From the NCBI GenBank assembly GCA_949289295.1, contig CASENM010000025.1, positions 1-64,000 of the forward strand: a stretch of 64,000 nt of DNA. Direction: 5' to 3'. Position numbers and translations under genes: made by a program. Positions 35,295 to 42,771 of this stretch are shown one piece after another. Position 1 is the stretch's first letter. Every line of letters begins with the position of its first letter. The notes under the pieces were generated by a model. The model did not search any database, was not told the DNA's origin, and worked only from the letters and a program-made list of their open reading frames with translations. Source of the stretch: an uncultured Bacteroides sp. (GTDB lineage Bacteria > Bacteroidota > Bacteroidia > Bacteroidales > Bacteroidaceae).

Positions 35295-35568
35295 ATCTAT
35301 CAGGACGGGCAAGCATTGGCTATGGCAAAATACGGATTGAAGCGTGGTATTGTCGGCTCGGAAGTCCGGCATACCACCGCCCAATACCACCGTGACCTGC
35401 TGAACCAGACAGAGGACATACAGGAAAACGTCGGTTTGCTGCTTGCCGAAAAAGAAATGGCTGAAAGCGAACTGGCTAAAATCAAAAGGTTCTCTTTTCG
35501 GCAGCGGCAAGTTAAAGGAGCTGGAGCAGTCATTTGAGATAAAAAGCCACCTACAAGATAGTCTTTAA
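35295..35568 (+). pseudogene. Fragment of a mobilisation protein (MobV/Pre-like relaxase), frameshifted
   Basis: The frame is open from the base after the engB stop. It reads AMAKYGLKRGIVGSEVRHTT (from about 35322), which resembles the region behind the catalytic core of MobV/Pre plasmid-recombination relaxases. It then enters a coiled coil (LLLAEKEMAESELAKIK). At about 35490 the coiled coil continues only in another frame (GSLFGSGKLKELEQSFE), ending at TAA 35566-35568. So it is truncated at both ends and frameshifted. The family call comes from remembered sequence resemblance and is moderate; the frame switch is directly visible. Confidence 0.55.
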
Positions 35569-35597
35569 GGCGAAAGTATATTTATAGAAAAATACAC

Positions 35598-35725
35598 GGC
35601 TTCATTTAACCGTAGGGGCAGACCCGTGTGTCTGCCCGATGACGCCATGCCAATATATCCGGGCGGACACACGGATCCGCCCCTACGGATCAATAGCGTA
35701 TTGAAGTATGTTAAATGAAAGAGCC
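35598..35725. repeat. Palindromic MITE/REP-like element, complete copy
   Basis: A 128-bp element bounded by GGCTTCATTTAAC (35598 on) and its near-complement GTTAAATGAAAGAGCC (to 35725). Inside are two further inverted segments: CGTAGGGGCAGA with a later GATCCGCCCCTACG, plus CCGTGTGTCTGCC with CGGGCGGACACACGG. Copies at 40322 and 42219 match its reverse complement but are truncated. No coding capacity; probably mobilised in trans. Confidence 0.8.
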
Positions 35726-35784
35726 GACAAAATGAAAGTGGATTTTTATTTTGAAACAGACTCTTTTTGTGACATATCCTATCC

Positions 35785-37233
35785 TCAGTTTCTCTTCAGG
35801 TAAAGAGAATCGGTAATGACCGACGGAAGTTCTTCCTGATAGTGAGTGACCATAATCATGGTTTTGTCTTTCCGCTCACAAAACGCCTCAATGATGTCTT
35901 TCACCAGACGACGGTTGCGCATGTCGAGCCCATGTAGCGGTTCATCCAGAATCAACAGCTCAGGGTCTTTCACAAACGCACGTGCCAGCAGCACCATCCG
36001 CTGTTCGCCGCTCGACAACTGAAGGAAATTGCGGTTCTCCAGATCAGCTATTCCGAAAATGTCCATCCACCATTCGCACACGGCACGGTCTTTCTCCTGC
36101 ATCTTCTTATACAGGCCGATGGAATCATGCAATCCGCTCGCCACTATATCGACGGCCGGCAAATTCTTCAGATAGGCGCGATGCATTTCCGGACTCACAT
36201 AACCGATATGTTTCTTGATTTCCCAAATGCTCTCACCGCTGCCTCTCTTCCGCCCGAACAGAGATATATCGCACGCGTAACTTTGAGGGTTGTCGGCACA
36301 TACCAGACTCAGCAACGTGGATTTTCCCGAACCGTTGTCACCGCTCAACGCCCATTTCTCCCCCCGTTTCACACTCCAGTCCAGATCTTTCAAGATTGTC
36401 CGCTCCCCATAACGGATGCTCACCTTGTTCAAATCCACAATATGCTCTGCATGATAAAGATTGTCAGCATACGGCAAATCAAGGATACGCCGCCGTTTCT
36501 CTTCCGGAAGCACACGCGAGGGAACCTCCGGCCGCTTCTGAAGATATTCCTGCAACGGAAGCTTCTGTCCGACATGACGGTCTTCCACAGGAATTACATG
36601 TGTAATGAACTCCGGAATGTCGTCCGTCTTTGAAAGCACCAGAATCACCTGCAGAGGAGTCATCTCGGTCAGTCTGCGCAACAAGACATGGAGCAAATCG
36701 CGCGTCTTGGCATCCAGACCGATAAACGGATTGTCCATAATCAAGACCCGAGGGTCGCTCAACAAGGTTTTGGTAAGCTGGAACTTGCGCAGTTCACCGC
36801 TCGACAGCAAGATAATATGCTTGTCGAGCATAGACTCCACACCGAACAAATCATACAACACCTTCCTCAGCTCCTCATTCCTGCAGGAAGGAAGCAAGTC
36901 GCGCACTACAGGCGTATCGTCTATATCATGCGTATTCCACCGCTGCTGGTAATAGTAGGTAGCATCCGAATCGCCGTACGAATCGCGGAAAGTTATGTAT
37001 TTGATATTGTCGCACACCATATCCGACCCGGAAGACGAAAAGTCATAGGCCACCTCATTCATCAAGAGCGGATAACGCCCCGTAAGAGTATCTACCAACA
37101 GACTCTTCCCGGCTCCGTTAGCACCCACAATCGCCACGTGTTCACCTTTGCCTATCTCAAGGTTCACGGGCTCCCGCATCCTGTATACCGGATTACGGGT
37201 CACTCCATTCGTTATTGTAATTATATTCTGCAT
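35785..37233 (-). CDS. Tandem-domain ABC ATPase (ModF-like)
   Basis: A 482-residue cytoplasmic protein with two complete ABC nucleotide-binding domains. Walker A motifs are GANGAGKS (37-44) and GDNGSGKS (about 297-304). Signature motifs are LLSSGELRKFQ and LQLSSGEQRMVLL, and the second Walker B is LLILDEPLHGLD. No membrane domain is present. This is the ModF/YlmA layout; ModF accompanies molybdate transporters in some bacteria, but no molybdate gene is near here, so function is open. Monocistronic, 52 bases before the pullulanase gene on the same strand. Confidence 0.85.
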   Translation of the reverse strand: MQNIITITNGVTRNPVYRMREPVNLEIGKGEHVAIVGANGAGKSLLVDTLTGRYPLLMNEVAYDFSSSGSDMVCDNIKYITFRDSYGDSDATYYYQQRWNTHDIDDTPVVRDLLPSCRNEELRKVLYDLFGVESMLDKHIILLSSGELRKFQLTKTLLSDPRVLIMDNPFIGLDAKTRDLLHVLLRRLTEMTPLQVILVLSKTDDIPEFITHVIPVEDRHVGQKLPLQEYLQKRPEVPSRVLPEEKRRRILDLPYADNLYHAEHIVDLNKVSIRYGERTILKDLDWSVKRGEKWALSGDNGSGKSTLLSLVCADNPQSYACDISLFGRKRGSGESIWEIKKHIGYVSPEMHRAYLKNLPAVDIVASGLHDSIGLYKKMQEKDRAVCEWWMDIFGIADLENRNFLQLSSGEQRMVLLARAFVKDPELLILDEPLHGLDMRNRRLVKDIIEAFCERKDKTMIMVTHYQEELPSVITDSLYLKRN

Positions 37234-37284
37234 TTCTCTGCTTTTAAACCATTCACTGAATCTGCAACTGACATTACCGGCGAA

Positions 37285-39285
37285 TCACTGATGCACAATC
37301 ATCGCGCTTCGCGGAGAAACGGTCAGTTTGTTTCCGACAAACGTACCAAGTCCGTTCACATTGTCTATCTTACCGTCACGACATGCAATCCAATACTTGC
37401 CGTCAGGGACATCTATCTCCACCGGAGCGGTATCGGCGTTCAGCACCACAATCGTGTTCAGCCAGGAGTCGCCATCCGGTTTGCCTTCAAGACGGAAGGC
37501 CACCACATTGTCCGAGGGTGTCTGAAGGAACTCCAGATGTTTCCGGACCAGCTCCGCATGTCCCAGATGAAAAGCCGGATGCGCTTTCCGCATGGAAACC
37601 AACCCTCTTGTATAGTCAAACAGTTCCCTGTACAAAGTCTTGTTCTTCCAGTCAATCGCGTTGATGCTGTCAGGACTGGCATACGAATTGCCTACCCCGA
37701 ATTTGCTGCGCATCACCTCATCGCCGGCAAAGATGAACGGTATTCCTTGCGATGTGAACACAGCTGTCATCCCCAACTTCATCAATGCCATCTGCTCCTG
37801 GACGGAAGCTCCCGGCATGGTGGAAAGGATGCGGTCGACAATACACTTGTCATCATGGCAACTCATATAACTGATCATCTGAGTGGGCTCGTCCGCCCAG
37901 TTTCTCAACGGTCCGTCCAGCGAATCCACCTTTACCTGCGGATGTGAGACTCCGCCGGCCAGTCCGAACTTCACGCCTTCCGAAAATCCACGCCGGCCAA
38001 TCAGAAAAGCACCTTTGGAGTCATCCCCCCATGCTCCGCGCAGACTGTCGCGGAACTCATCGCTGAAAGCGGCTATTCCCGGCAGGCGACTGATATTCTT
38101 CTTCAAAGCCAGCCGCTCTTCCGGCATCCGGGGAGCTTTGGCGGCCCATCCCTCTCCTCCGACATAGATGGTCGGGTCAATCTTGTCCAGAGCGGCACGG
38201 ATTTCCTTCATGGTCTCGATATCATGGATAGCCATAAGGTCAAAACGGAATCCGTCGACATGGTATTCATTCACCCAATAACAAACAGACTCCACCATAA
38301 ACCGGCGCATCATGGCACGCTCGCTTGCCGTCTCGTTGCCGCAACCGGACCCGTCGGCCAACTTGCCGTTCTCCGTATGGCGGTAGAAATAGCCTGGCAC
38401 GGTACGTTCAAAATTGCTTCCCTCCGCCACTGCCGTGTGGTTATACACCACATCCATAATGACTCGGATACCTGCCTGATGCAACGCCATCACCATCTGC
38501 TTGAACTCACGGATACGCACATCCGGCTTGTAGGGGTCCGTCGAATAAGACCCTTCGGGCACGTTATAATTCTTGGGGTCATACCCCCAGTTATATTGCG
38601 GCCGGTCAAGACGGGTTTCGTCCACCGTCGCAAAATCAAACGAGGGCAACAGCTGCACATGCGTAACCCCCAATTCCTTCAAATGGTCGATGCCGGTCTT
38701 TTCACCCCAGCAGGTAACGGTTCCTTTCTCGGTCAGGGCCAGAAATTTCCCCCGGTTCCTGATACCCGAAACCGTATCGATGGAAAAGTCGCGATGATGC
38801 ATTTCATAAATCATCATGTCGGAAAAATCCTTCATCGGAGGGCGCCGGTCAGATTCCCATCCCTGGGGGTCTGTACTGTCCAGATTCAGAATGGCGGCAC
38901 GGTTGCCGTTCACCCCCACCGCTCTGGCCAGCAGTCCCGGCGTATCTCCCAGCCAGGCATCGTTCACCTTCACATTAAACGTGTAAAACTTTCCGTTCAG
39001 GTCACCCTCAGCCGTCGCCTTCCACATGCCGTCAGCGGCCGCCTCCATCGGAATCATCCTGAAAGCCGATCCGCCCTGCCCGGCATCATACAGCATCACC
39101 CTCACCTCTTGTGCAGTCGGTGCCCATAGGGAGAAACGGGTGGATGAAGAAGAATAGACCATTTCTTCCCATTCTCCTTTATAGACCGGATAGTCATCGA
39201 ACGAAAAGGAATTGTCCTGAGGTGACGAACCGCACCCGGCAGTTGTAATCACAGACATCAGAATCAAATGTTTCAATTTTATCAT
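37285..39285 (-). CDS. pulA: Type I pullulanase (GH13), lipoprotein
   Basis: A 666-residue secreted lipoprotein. ATG 39285 gives a signal peptide ending in TTAGC (Cys18); an upstream extension to 39363 is not used. A CBM48-like N-terminal domain (FSLWAPTAQEVRVMLYD) precedes the type I pullulanase signature YNWGYDP (231-237). GH13 region I is DVVYNH (278-283), the nucleophile lies in GFRFD (Asp349), the acid/base is Glu378 in VGGEGW, and region IV is SCHDD. It cleaves alpha-1,6 branches in pullulan, glycogen or starch fragments at the cell surface or in the periplasm. No Sus transport genes are adjacent. Confidence 0.93.
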   Translation of the reverse strand: MIKLKHLILMSVITTAGCGSSPQDNSFSFDDYPVYKGEWEEMVYSSSSTRFSLWAPTAQEVRVMLYDAGQGGSAFRMIPMEAAADGMWKATAEGDLNGKFYTFNVKVNDAWLGDTPGLLARAVGVNGNRAAILNLDSTDPQGWESDRRPPMKDFSDMMIYEMHHRDFSIDTVSGIRNRGKFLALTEKGTVTCWGEKTGIDHLKELGVTHVQLLPSFDFATVDETRLDRPQYNWGYDPKNYNVPEGSYSTDPYKPDVRIREFKQMVMALHQAGIRVIMDVVYNHTAVAEGSNFERTVPGYFYRHTENGKLADGSGCGNETASERAMMRRFMVESVCYWVNEYHVDGFRFDLMAIHDIETMKEIRAALDKIDPTIYVGGEGWAAKAPRMPEERLALKKNISRLPGIAAFSDEFRDSLRGAWGDDSKGAFLIGRRGFSEGVKFGLAGGVSHPQVKVDSLDGPLRNWADEPTQMISYMSCHDDKCIVDRILSTMPGASVQEQMALMKLGMTAVFTSQGIPFIFAGDEVMRSKFGVGNSYASPDSINAIDWKNKTLYRELFDYTRGLVSMRKAHPAFHLGHAELVRKHLEFLQTPSDNVVAFRLEGKPDGDSWLNTIVVLNADTAPVEIDVPDGKYWIACRDGKIDNVNGLGTFVGNKLTVSPRSAMIVHQ

Positions 39286-39359
39286 ACTTCTTAAATTTTG
39301 AATTTCTGAACCATAAGTCCGGAGAAACGCTCCAACCCCGAAAGCCAGGCCATACCGGC

Positions 39360-39929
39360 TCATCTCTTTATGCGGCCGGGATTTTTCGCCATGAAATCTT
39401 TCCAGTCGGAATACGCTTTCGGCAAATCCGGACGTCCCATCTGCAGATAATGGCAGTAGGCCGCCCCCAAGGCATCGGTCGCATCCAGAAAAGGCCCCAT
39501 TTCAGAGTCGGGGATATGAAGCATACGCTTCAGCATGTCGGCCACCTGCTCCTTGCTGGCCTGCCCGTTTCCGGTGATGGCCATCTTGATTTTCAGAGGC
39601 GCATACTCCGTGACCGGTATATCCCGGCACAGAGCCGCCACGATGGCCACTCCCTGCGCCCTCCCGAGCTTCAGCATCGACTGTACGTTCTTTCCGAAAA
39701 ACGGTGCTTCGATGGCCAGCTCGTCGGGCAGATAAGAGGAGATGATTCCCTGTACACGCTGATAAATATGTTTCAGTTTCAGATAAGGGTCGCCGCACTT
39801 GCGCAGGTCTATCACCCCGAGTGTCATGACCTGAGGTTTCACACCCGTCACTTTCAACACCCCGTAGCCCATCACGTTGGTTCCCGGATCAATCCCCATG
39901 ATGATTTTTTCTTTCACCGGACGTATCAC
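39360..39929 (-). CDS. ruvC: Holliday junction resolvase RuvC
   Basis: A 189-residue RuvC. The four acidic active-site residues are visible: Asp14 in MGIDPGTN, Glu74 in LAIEAPFF, and Asp149/Asp152 in [24 protein letters not shown] is also conserved. It cuts four-way junctions at recombination intermediates together with RuvAB. An internal Met11 is an alternative start; the longer form overlaps the upstream gene by 4 bases, which supports it. Confidence 0.96.
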   Translation of the reverse strand: MIRPVKEKIIMGIDPGTNVMGYGVLKVTGVKPQVMTLGVIDLRKCGDPYLKLKHIYQRVQGIISSYLPDELAIEAPFFGKNVQSMLKLGRAQGVAIVAALCRDIPVTEYAPLKIKMAITGNGQASKEQVADMLKRMLHIPDSEMGPFLDATDALGAAYCHYLQMGRPDLPKAYSDWKDFMAKNPGRIKR

Positions 39930-40231
39930 CTGATCACCTCCATCAAGGTCGGAAAACCAACCACCTTTTCCTTGAATATCTTCATGATTTCACCGTTCAG
40001 ACGTTCTCCGCCCGCCACCAGCCAACGGTGTAATGCGGCAGAATCTTCCACCTCCCACTGGAGCGAGAAGCATTCGCTGTCCTGCTCCCTATGGCTCAAG
40101 ATACGGAGTATCCGCGGATTTTTCAGCTCACCGCTCTTTTCCGCTTCAGGGATATAACACTCGTTCAGCCAGATGACAAAATTGCGCGCGTCATCCATCT
40201 CTACATGATAAGTTGTATTGTAAACCAACAT
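39926..40231 (-). CDS. DUF4286 family protein
   Basis: A 101-residue cytoplasmic protein matching the DUF4286 family of Bacteroidetes: start [12 protein letters not shown], middle [14 protein letters not shown], and end [10 protein letters not shown]. The fold resembles a small ferredoxin-like (dimeric alpha-beta barrel) protein. Function is unknown. It overlaps ruvC by 4 bases, a conserved-looking pairing that may only reflect co-expression. Confidence 0.88.
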   Translation of the reverse strand: MLVYNTTYHVEMDDARNFVIWLNECYIPEAEKSGELKNPRILRILSHREQDSECFSLQWEVEDSAALHRWLVAGGERLNGEIMKIFKEKVVGFPTLMEVIR

Positions 40232-40321
40232 AATTCTTGTTTTGAGTTATCGGGCTACAAACTTACGGAAAATCCATGAAAAAATGTCGCGAAAATACAG
40301 ATTAACGCAATATAAATTCAC

Positions 40322-40421
40322 GGCTTTCATTTAACATGCCATTCTTTTCAATACGCCATTGACCCGTAGGGGCGGACCCGTGTGTCCGCCCGGATATATT
40401 GACATGATGCCATCGGGCAGA
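40322..40421. repeat. Truncated copy of the 128-bp palindromic element
   Basis: Begins GGCTTTCATTTAAC and includes CGTAGGGGCGGA and GTGTGTCCGCCCGG. It matches the reverse complement of the copy at 35598 until CGGGCAGA, where it breaks off. The matching terminal repeat is missing. Confidence 0.8.
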
Positions 40422-40424
40422 TAC

Positions 40425-40486
40425 AAAACGCTTCGGCGTTTTAGTCAAAACGACGGGACGTTTTGTCCGAAACGCCGAAGCGTTTT
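40425..40486. repeat. Compound palindrome with UUCG-loop arms (copy A)
   Basis: AAAACGCTTCGGCGTTTT (40425-40442) is itself a hairpin with a C(UUCG)G loop. Its inverse AAACGCCGAAGCGTTTT lies at 40470-40486, and between them is a third dyad (CAAAACG...CGTTTTG). The same core recurs at 62070-62132. Confidence 0.8.
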
Positions 40487-40638
40487 CCCGAAAGCCCCAA
40501 AAACGCCGCCAATAAAACAGGGGGAACATTGCCGGAAACAATCTTCAAAATACCCCTCCGGATGAGTTTCAGACGAACACTTAATGAAAATTTTTCTTAA
40601 TTGTGAACGCCAACATAAATGCCGGCATAAACTTTTAT

Positions 40639-40646
40639 TACTTTTG
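40639..40646 (+). promoter_or_regulatory. -7 box for the acyltransferase gene
   Basis: TACTTTTG, 43 bases before ATG 40690. Confidence 0.5.
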
Positions 40647-40689
40647 CGCATCTACAAACAGATTCATAAACTTCATAATTCAAAAGACC

Positions 40690-41838
40690 ATGAAAACACA
40701 GATAGTCTGGCTCAACGTAATCCGGTTTGCCGCTTTTTTCTTCCTGATATGCTGCCATGCAGCAGACCCTTTTTATGCCACCGCCACATACGCCACGGTA
40801 GAAGGTGCGGCCCCCGTCAATCCCGACATGCTGCAATGGGGAGAACGGTGGATGGCTTTTGTCCGCCCCTGTGTCCCTCTCTTCGTGATGATTACAGGCG
40901 CACTTTCTTTCCCCGTACGGATGGAAATGGGAGCATTCTACAAGAAACGGATTCTGCGCGTGCTGTATCCCTTCCTGATCTGGTCGGTGCTCTACTACCT
41001 TTTTCCATGGTTTACGGGAGTGGTCGGTGCAGACAAGTCGGTGGTGCAGAAATGTTTCGTATGGGCCTCTACCGACAGCCAGTCCATCTGGCCTTGCCTT
41101 GAGAATATCTCGCGCATCCCGTTCACCTTCGACTACCTGGCCTCACACATGTGGTACATCTACATGCTCATCGGACTCTATCTCTACATGCCCGTATTCT
41201 CGGCATGGATTGAGCGGGCCACCAGAAAGCAGAAGGAGGTTTTCCTCGGGCTGTGGTTCATGAGCACTTTCCTGCCTTATCTGCTGGAATTTGCCGGCCC
41301 GTACGCATTCGGGACATGCTCGTGGAATACGTTCGGACTGTTCTATTATTTTGCGGGATTCAACGGCTATCTCCTGCTGGGACATTACATCCGCCATCAT
41401 CTGGACTGGAATCTCAAGAAAACGGTGCCGGCGGCGGCCGTCATGCTCGTGGCAGGTTTTGCAATCACCTATTTCGGCTATGGATATATCATGTCGCTGC
41501 CGGAAAAGACACCGGAACAGATCGAACTGTTCTGGACATACAACACGCCCAACGTCGCGCTGATGTCCATGGCCTGGTTTCTCCTGCTGAAGCACGTACA
41601 TATCCCGGCTGAGTCGCGCGCAGGAAAGATGCTCGACAACCTGGCATTCTGCGGATTCGGCATCTACATGATCCATTATTTCTTTGTGGGACTGGCCCAC
41701 AAAGTGATAACCGGTCTTTCCCTGCCGGTTCCGCTGCTGATTCCCGCGGCGGCTGTCCTGATATTCGTCCTTTCATGGAGCATCGTCTTCGCCGTGAAGA
41801 GATACACGGGCAAGGCGGCCAGATACATCATGGGATAA
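40690..41838 (+). CDS. Membrane acyltransferase, OafA/YrhL type (acyltransferase 3)
   Basis: A 382-residue polytopic membrane protein with about 10 helices. ATG 40690 (MKTQIVWLNVIRFAAFFF) begins at the family's first helix; an in-frame GTG at 40603 would add 29 residues and overlaps the -7 box. Conserved segments are LNVIRFAAFFFLICCHAADPF, a catalytic-loop Arg pair (KKRILRVLYPFLIW) and a later GFGIYMIHYFFVG. The family O-acetylates or O-acylates surface sugars. No glycan-synthesis gene is adjacent, so the target may be capsule, LPS or peptidoglycan. Closed by a weak hairpin downstream. Confidence 0.85.
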   Translation: MKTQIVWLNVIRFAAFFFLICCHAADPFYATATYATVEGAAPVNPDMLQWGERWMAFVRPCVPLFVMITGALSFPVRMEMGAFYKKRILRVLYPFLIWSVLYYLFPWFTGVVGADKSVVQKCFVWASTDSQSIWPCLENISRIPFTFDYLASHMWYIYMLIGLYLYMPVFSAWIERATRKQKEVFLGLWFMSTFLPYLLEFAGPYAFGTCSWNTFGLFYYFAGFNGYLLLGHYIRHHLDWNLKKTVPAAAVMLVAGFAITYFGYGYIMSLPEKTPEQIELFWTYNTPNVALMSMAWFLLLKHVHIPAESRAGKMLDNLAFCGFGIYMIHYFFVGLAHKVITGLSLPVPLLIPAAAVLIFVLSWSIVFAVKRYTGKAARYIMG

Positions 41839-41887
41839 GCGACCACGACACATCCCTTCCCGGACCGGGAAACAGTGAATCAAGATC

Positions 41888-41920
41888 GGCGGAATGTTCC
41901 CTCGGGAACAGTTCCACCGC
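41888..41920 (+). terminator. Hairpin after the acyltransferase gene
   Basis: GTTCCC and GGGAAC form the core, extended with mismatches to GGCGG and CCGC. Followed by TTGCTTC, a weak T-tract. Confidence 0.45.
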
Positions 41921-42218
41921 TTGCTTCAAATACCTGAAATACGTCTCTGACTTTTTCATAATGTTACCTGAAAAACAATTTTACCTGAAAATAAACTGAT
42001 ACCTGACTTTTATGGGTTACAAAGACAATCCGGGCAAAAACAGAATCGTTGCAGGACGGATGTCTGATAAGTTCGAATAAATCTGATCGGGAAATTGGGT
42101 CAAGTATATATGCGATAAAAAATGAGATGAATAAACTATCGCATTCGATTCGGAGGCAAATGTACGCATTTTCTTTGATTCCGCCATATTTTTTCTGTTT
42201 TTTCTTGCTTCGGCCGCA

Positions 42219-42315
42219 CGGCTCTTTCATTCAACATGCCATTCTTTTCAATACGCCATTGACCCGTAGGGGCGGACCCATGTGTCCGCCCGGATATATT
42301 GGCATGGTGTCATCC
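42219..42315. repeat. Truncated copy of the 128-bp palindromic element
   Basis: Begins GGCTCTTTCATTCAAC, contains CGTAGGGGCGGA and GTGTCCGCCCGG and ends about GGCATGGTGTCATC. Same orientation as the copy at 40322, with an even earlier break on the 3' side. The first 75 bases are nearly identical to that copy. Confidence 0.78.
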
Positions 42316-42446
42316 CGTGGCTTCGGCCGGGAAGACCTGTACCAAAAAACCGTTCTCTTCCACCATAAAAATGCATAAGGGATAACACTGAAAGATTTGA
42401 GCACAGAATCATCTTGTAATATTTGTTAAAAGCTTGATGCCTTCCG

Positions 42447-42477
42447 TTGGATGTCGTGATTATATTTTATAATTTTG
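42447..42477 (+). promoter_or_regulatory. Promoter of the fimbrillin unit
   Basis: TTGG (42447-42450), 19 nt, TAATTTTG (42470-42477). The first start codon is 45 bases downstream. Confidence 0.6.
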
Positions 42478-42522
42478 CACGCGTAAAGAAGAAAAAACAA
42501 TAAAAACCTAAAAACTATAAAA

Positions 42523-42735
42523 ATGGAAATGGAAAACGATTCATCAAAGAAAAGAAACTATGAGAAACCGTTTCTGGAAACAGTCGAACTGGGAACGAAA
42601 GAGGAAATCATGCAAAGCTCCGGCATCAAAGGGGATGTGTTCATTGATGACCAGGAAGGCGGCTCAAACCTGAGCGGAAGCGGCACATGGGGAAGCAGAA
42701 GCAGGACGTTCGACAACAACGACGAGAGATGGTAA
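42523..42735 (+). CDS. Short protein upstream of the fimbrillin-like gene
   Basis: A 70-residue cytoplasmic-looking protein with no signal peptide. The N-terminal half is basic and begins KKRNYEKPFLETVEL, a pattern (Y-x-KP-x-x-E-x-VEL) seen in many short Bacteroides proteins of unknown role. The C-terminal half is rich in Gly, Ser, Asp and Asn (EGGSNLSGSGTWGSRS), looks disordered and ends in aromatic DNNDERW. It is preceded by a clear promoter and followed after 36 bases by the fimbrillin-like gene, so the pair is an operon. Function unknown; a peptide-precursor role is possible but there is no modifying enzyme nearby. Confidence 0.75.
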   Translation: MEMENDSSKKRNYEKPFLETVELGTKEEIMQSSGIKGDVFIDDQEGGSNLSGSGTWGSRSRTFDNNDERW

Positions 42736-42771
42736 CGGATTCTATTGCACAAACTAAAAAAGAAAAAGGAC

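Larger units (their letters stand above)
40232..40689. other. Repeat-rich intergenic region
   Basis: 458 bases between divergent genes. It contains a truncated copy of the 128-bp element (40322-40421), a compound palindrome (40425-40486) joined almost directly to it, and the -7 box at 40639 for the acyltransferase gene. Confidence 0.7.
41839..42522. other. Intergenic region with terminator, repeat copy and promoter
   Basis: 684 bases without a supported gene. It holds a hairpin after the acyltransferase gene (41888-41920), the third copy of the 128-bp element (about 42219-42315) and a promoter for the next operon (42447-42477). The stretch 41960-42210 is A+T-rich and featureless by eye. Confidence 0.65.

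Noticed and set aside
36688..37947. A 419-codon plus-strand ORF (and 38224-39129, 23923-24915) opposite known genes.
   Set aside because: They lie antisense to the ABC ATPase, pullulanase and glycosylhydrolase-like genes, have no recognisable domain and no promoter or start context. They are shadows of real coding sequence.
42049..42378. A 109-codon ORF crossing the repeat copy at 42219.
   Set aside because: It runs through a repeat and has no domain; the frame is chance.
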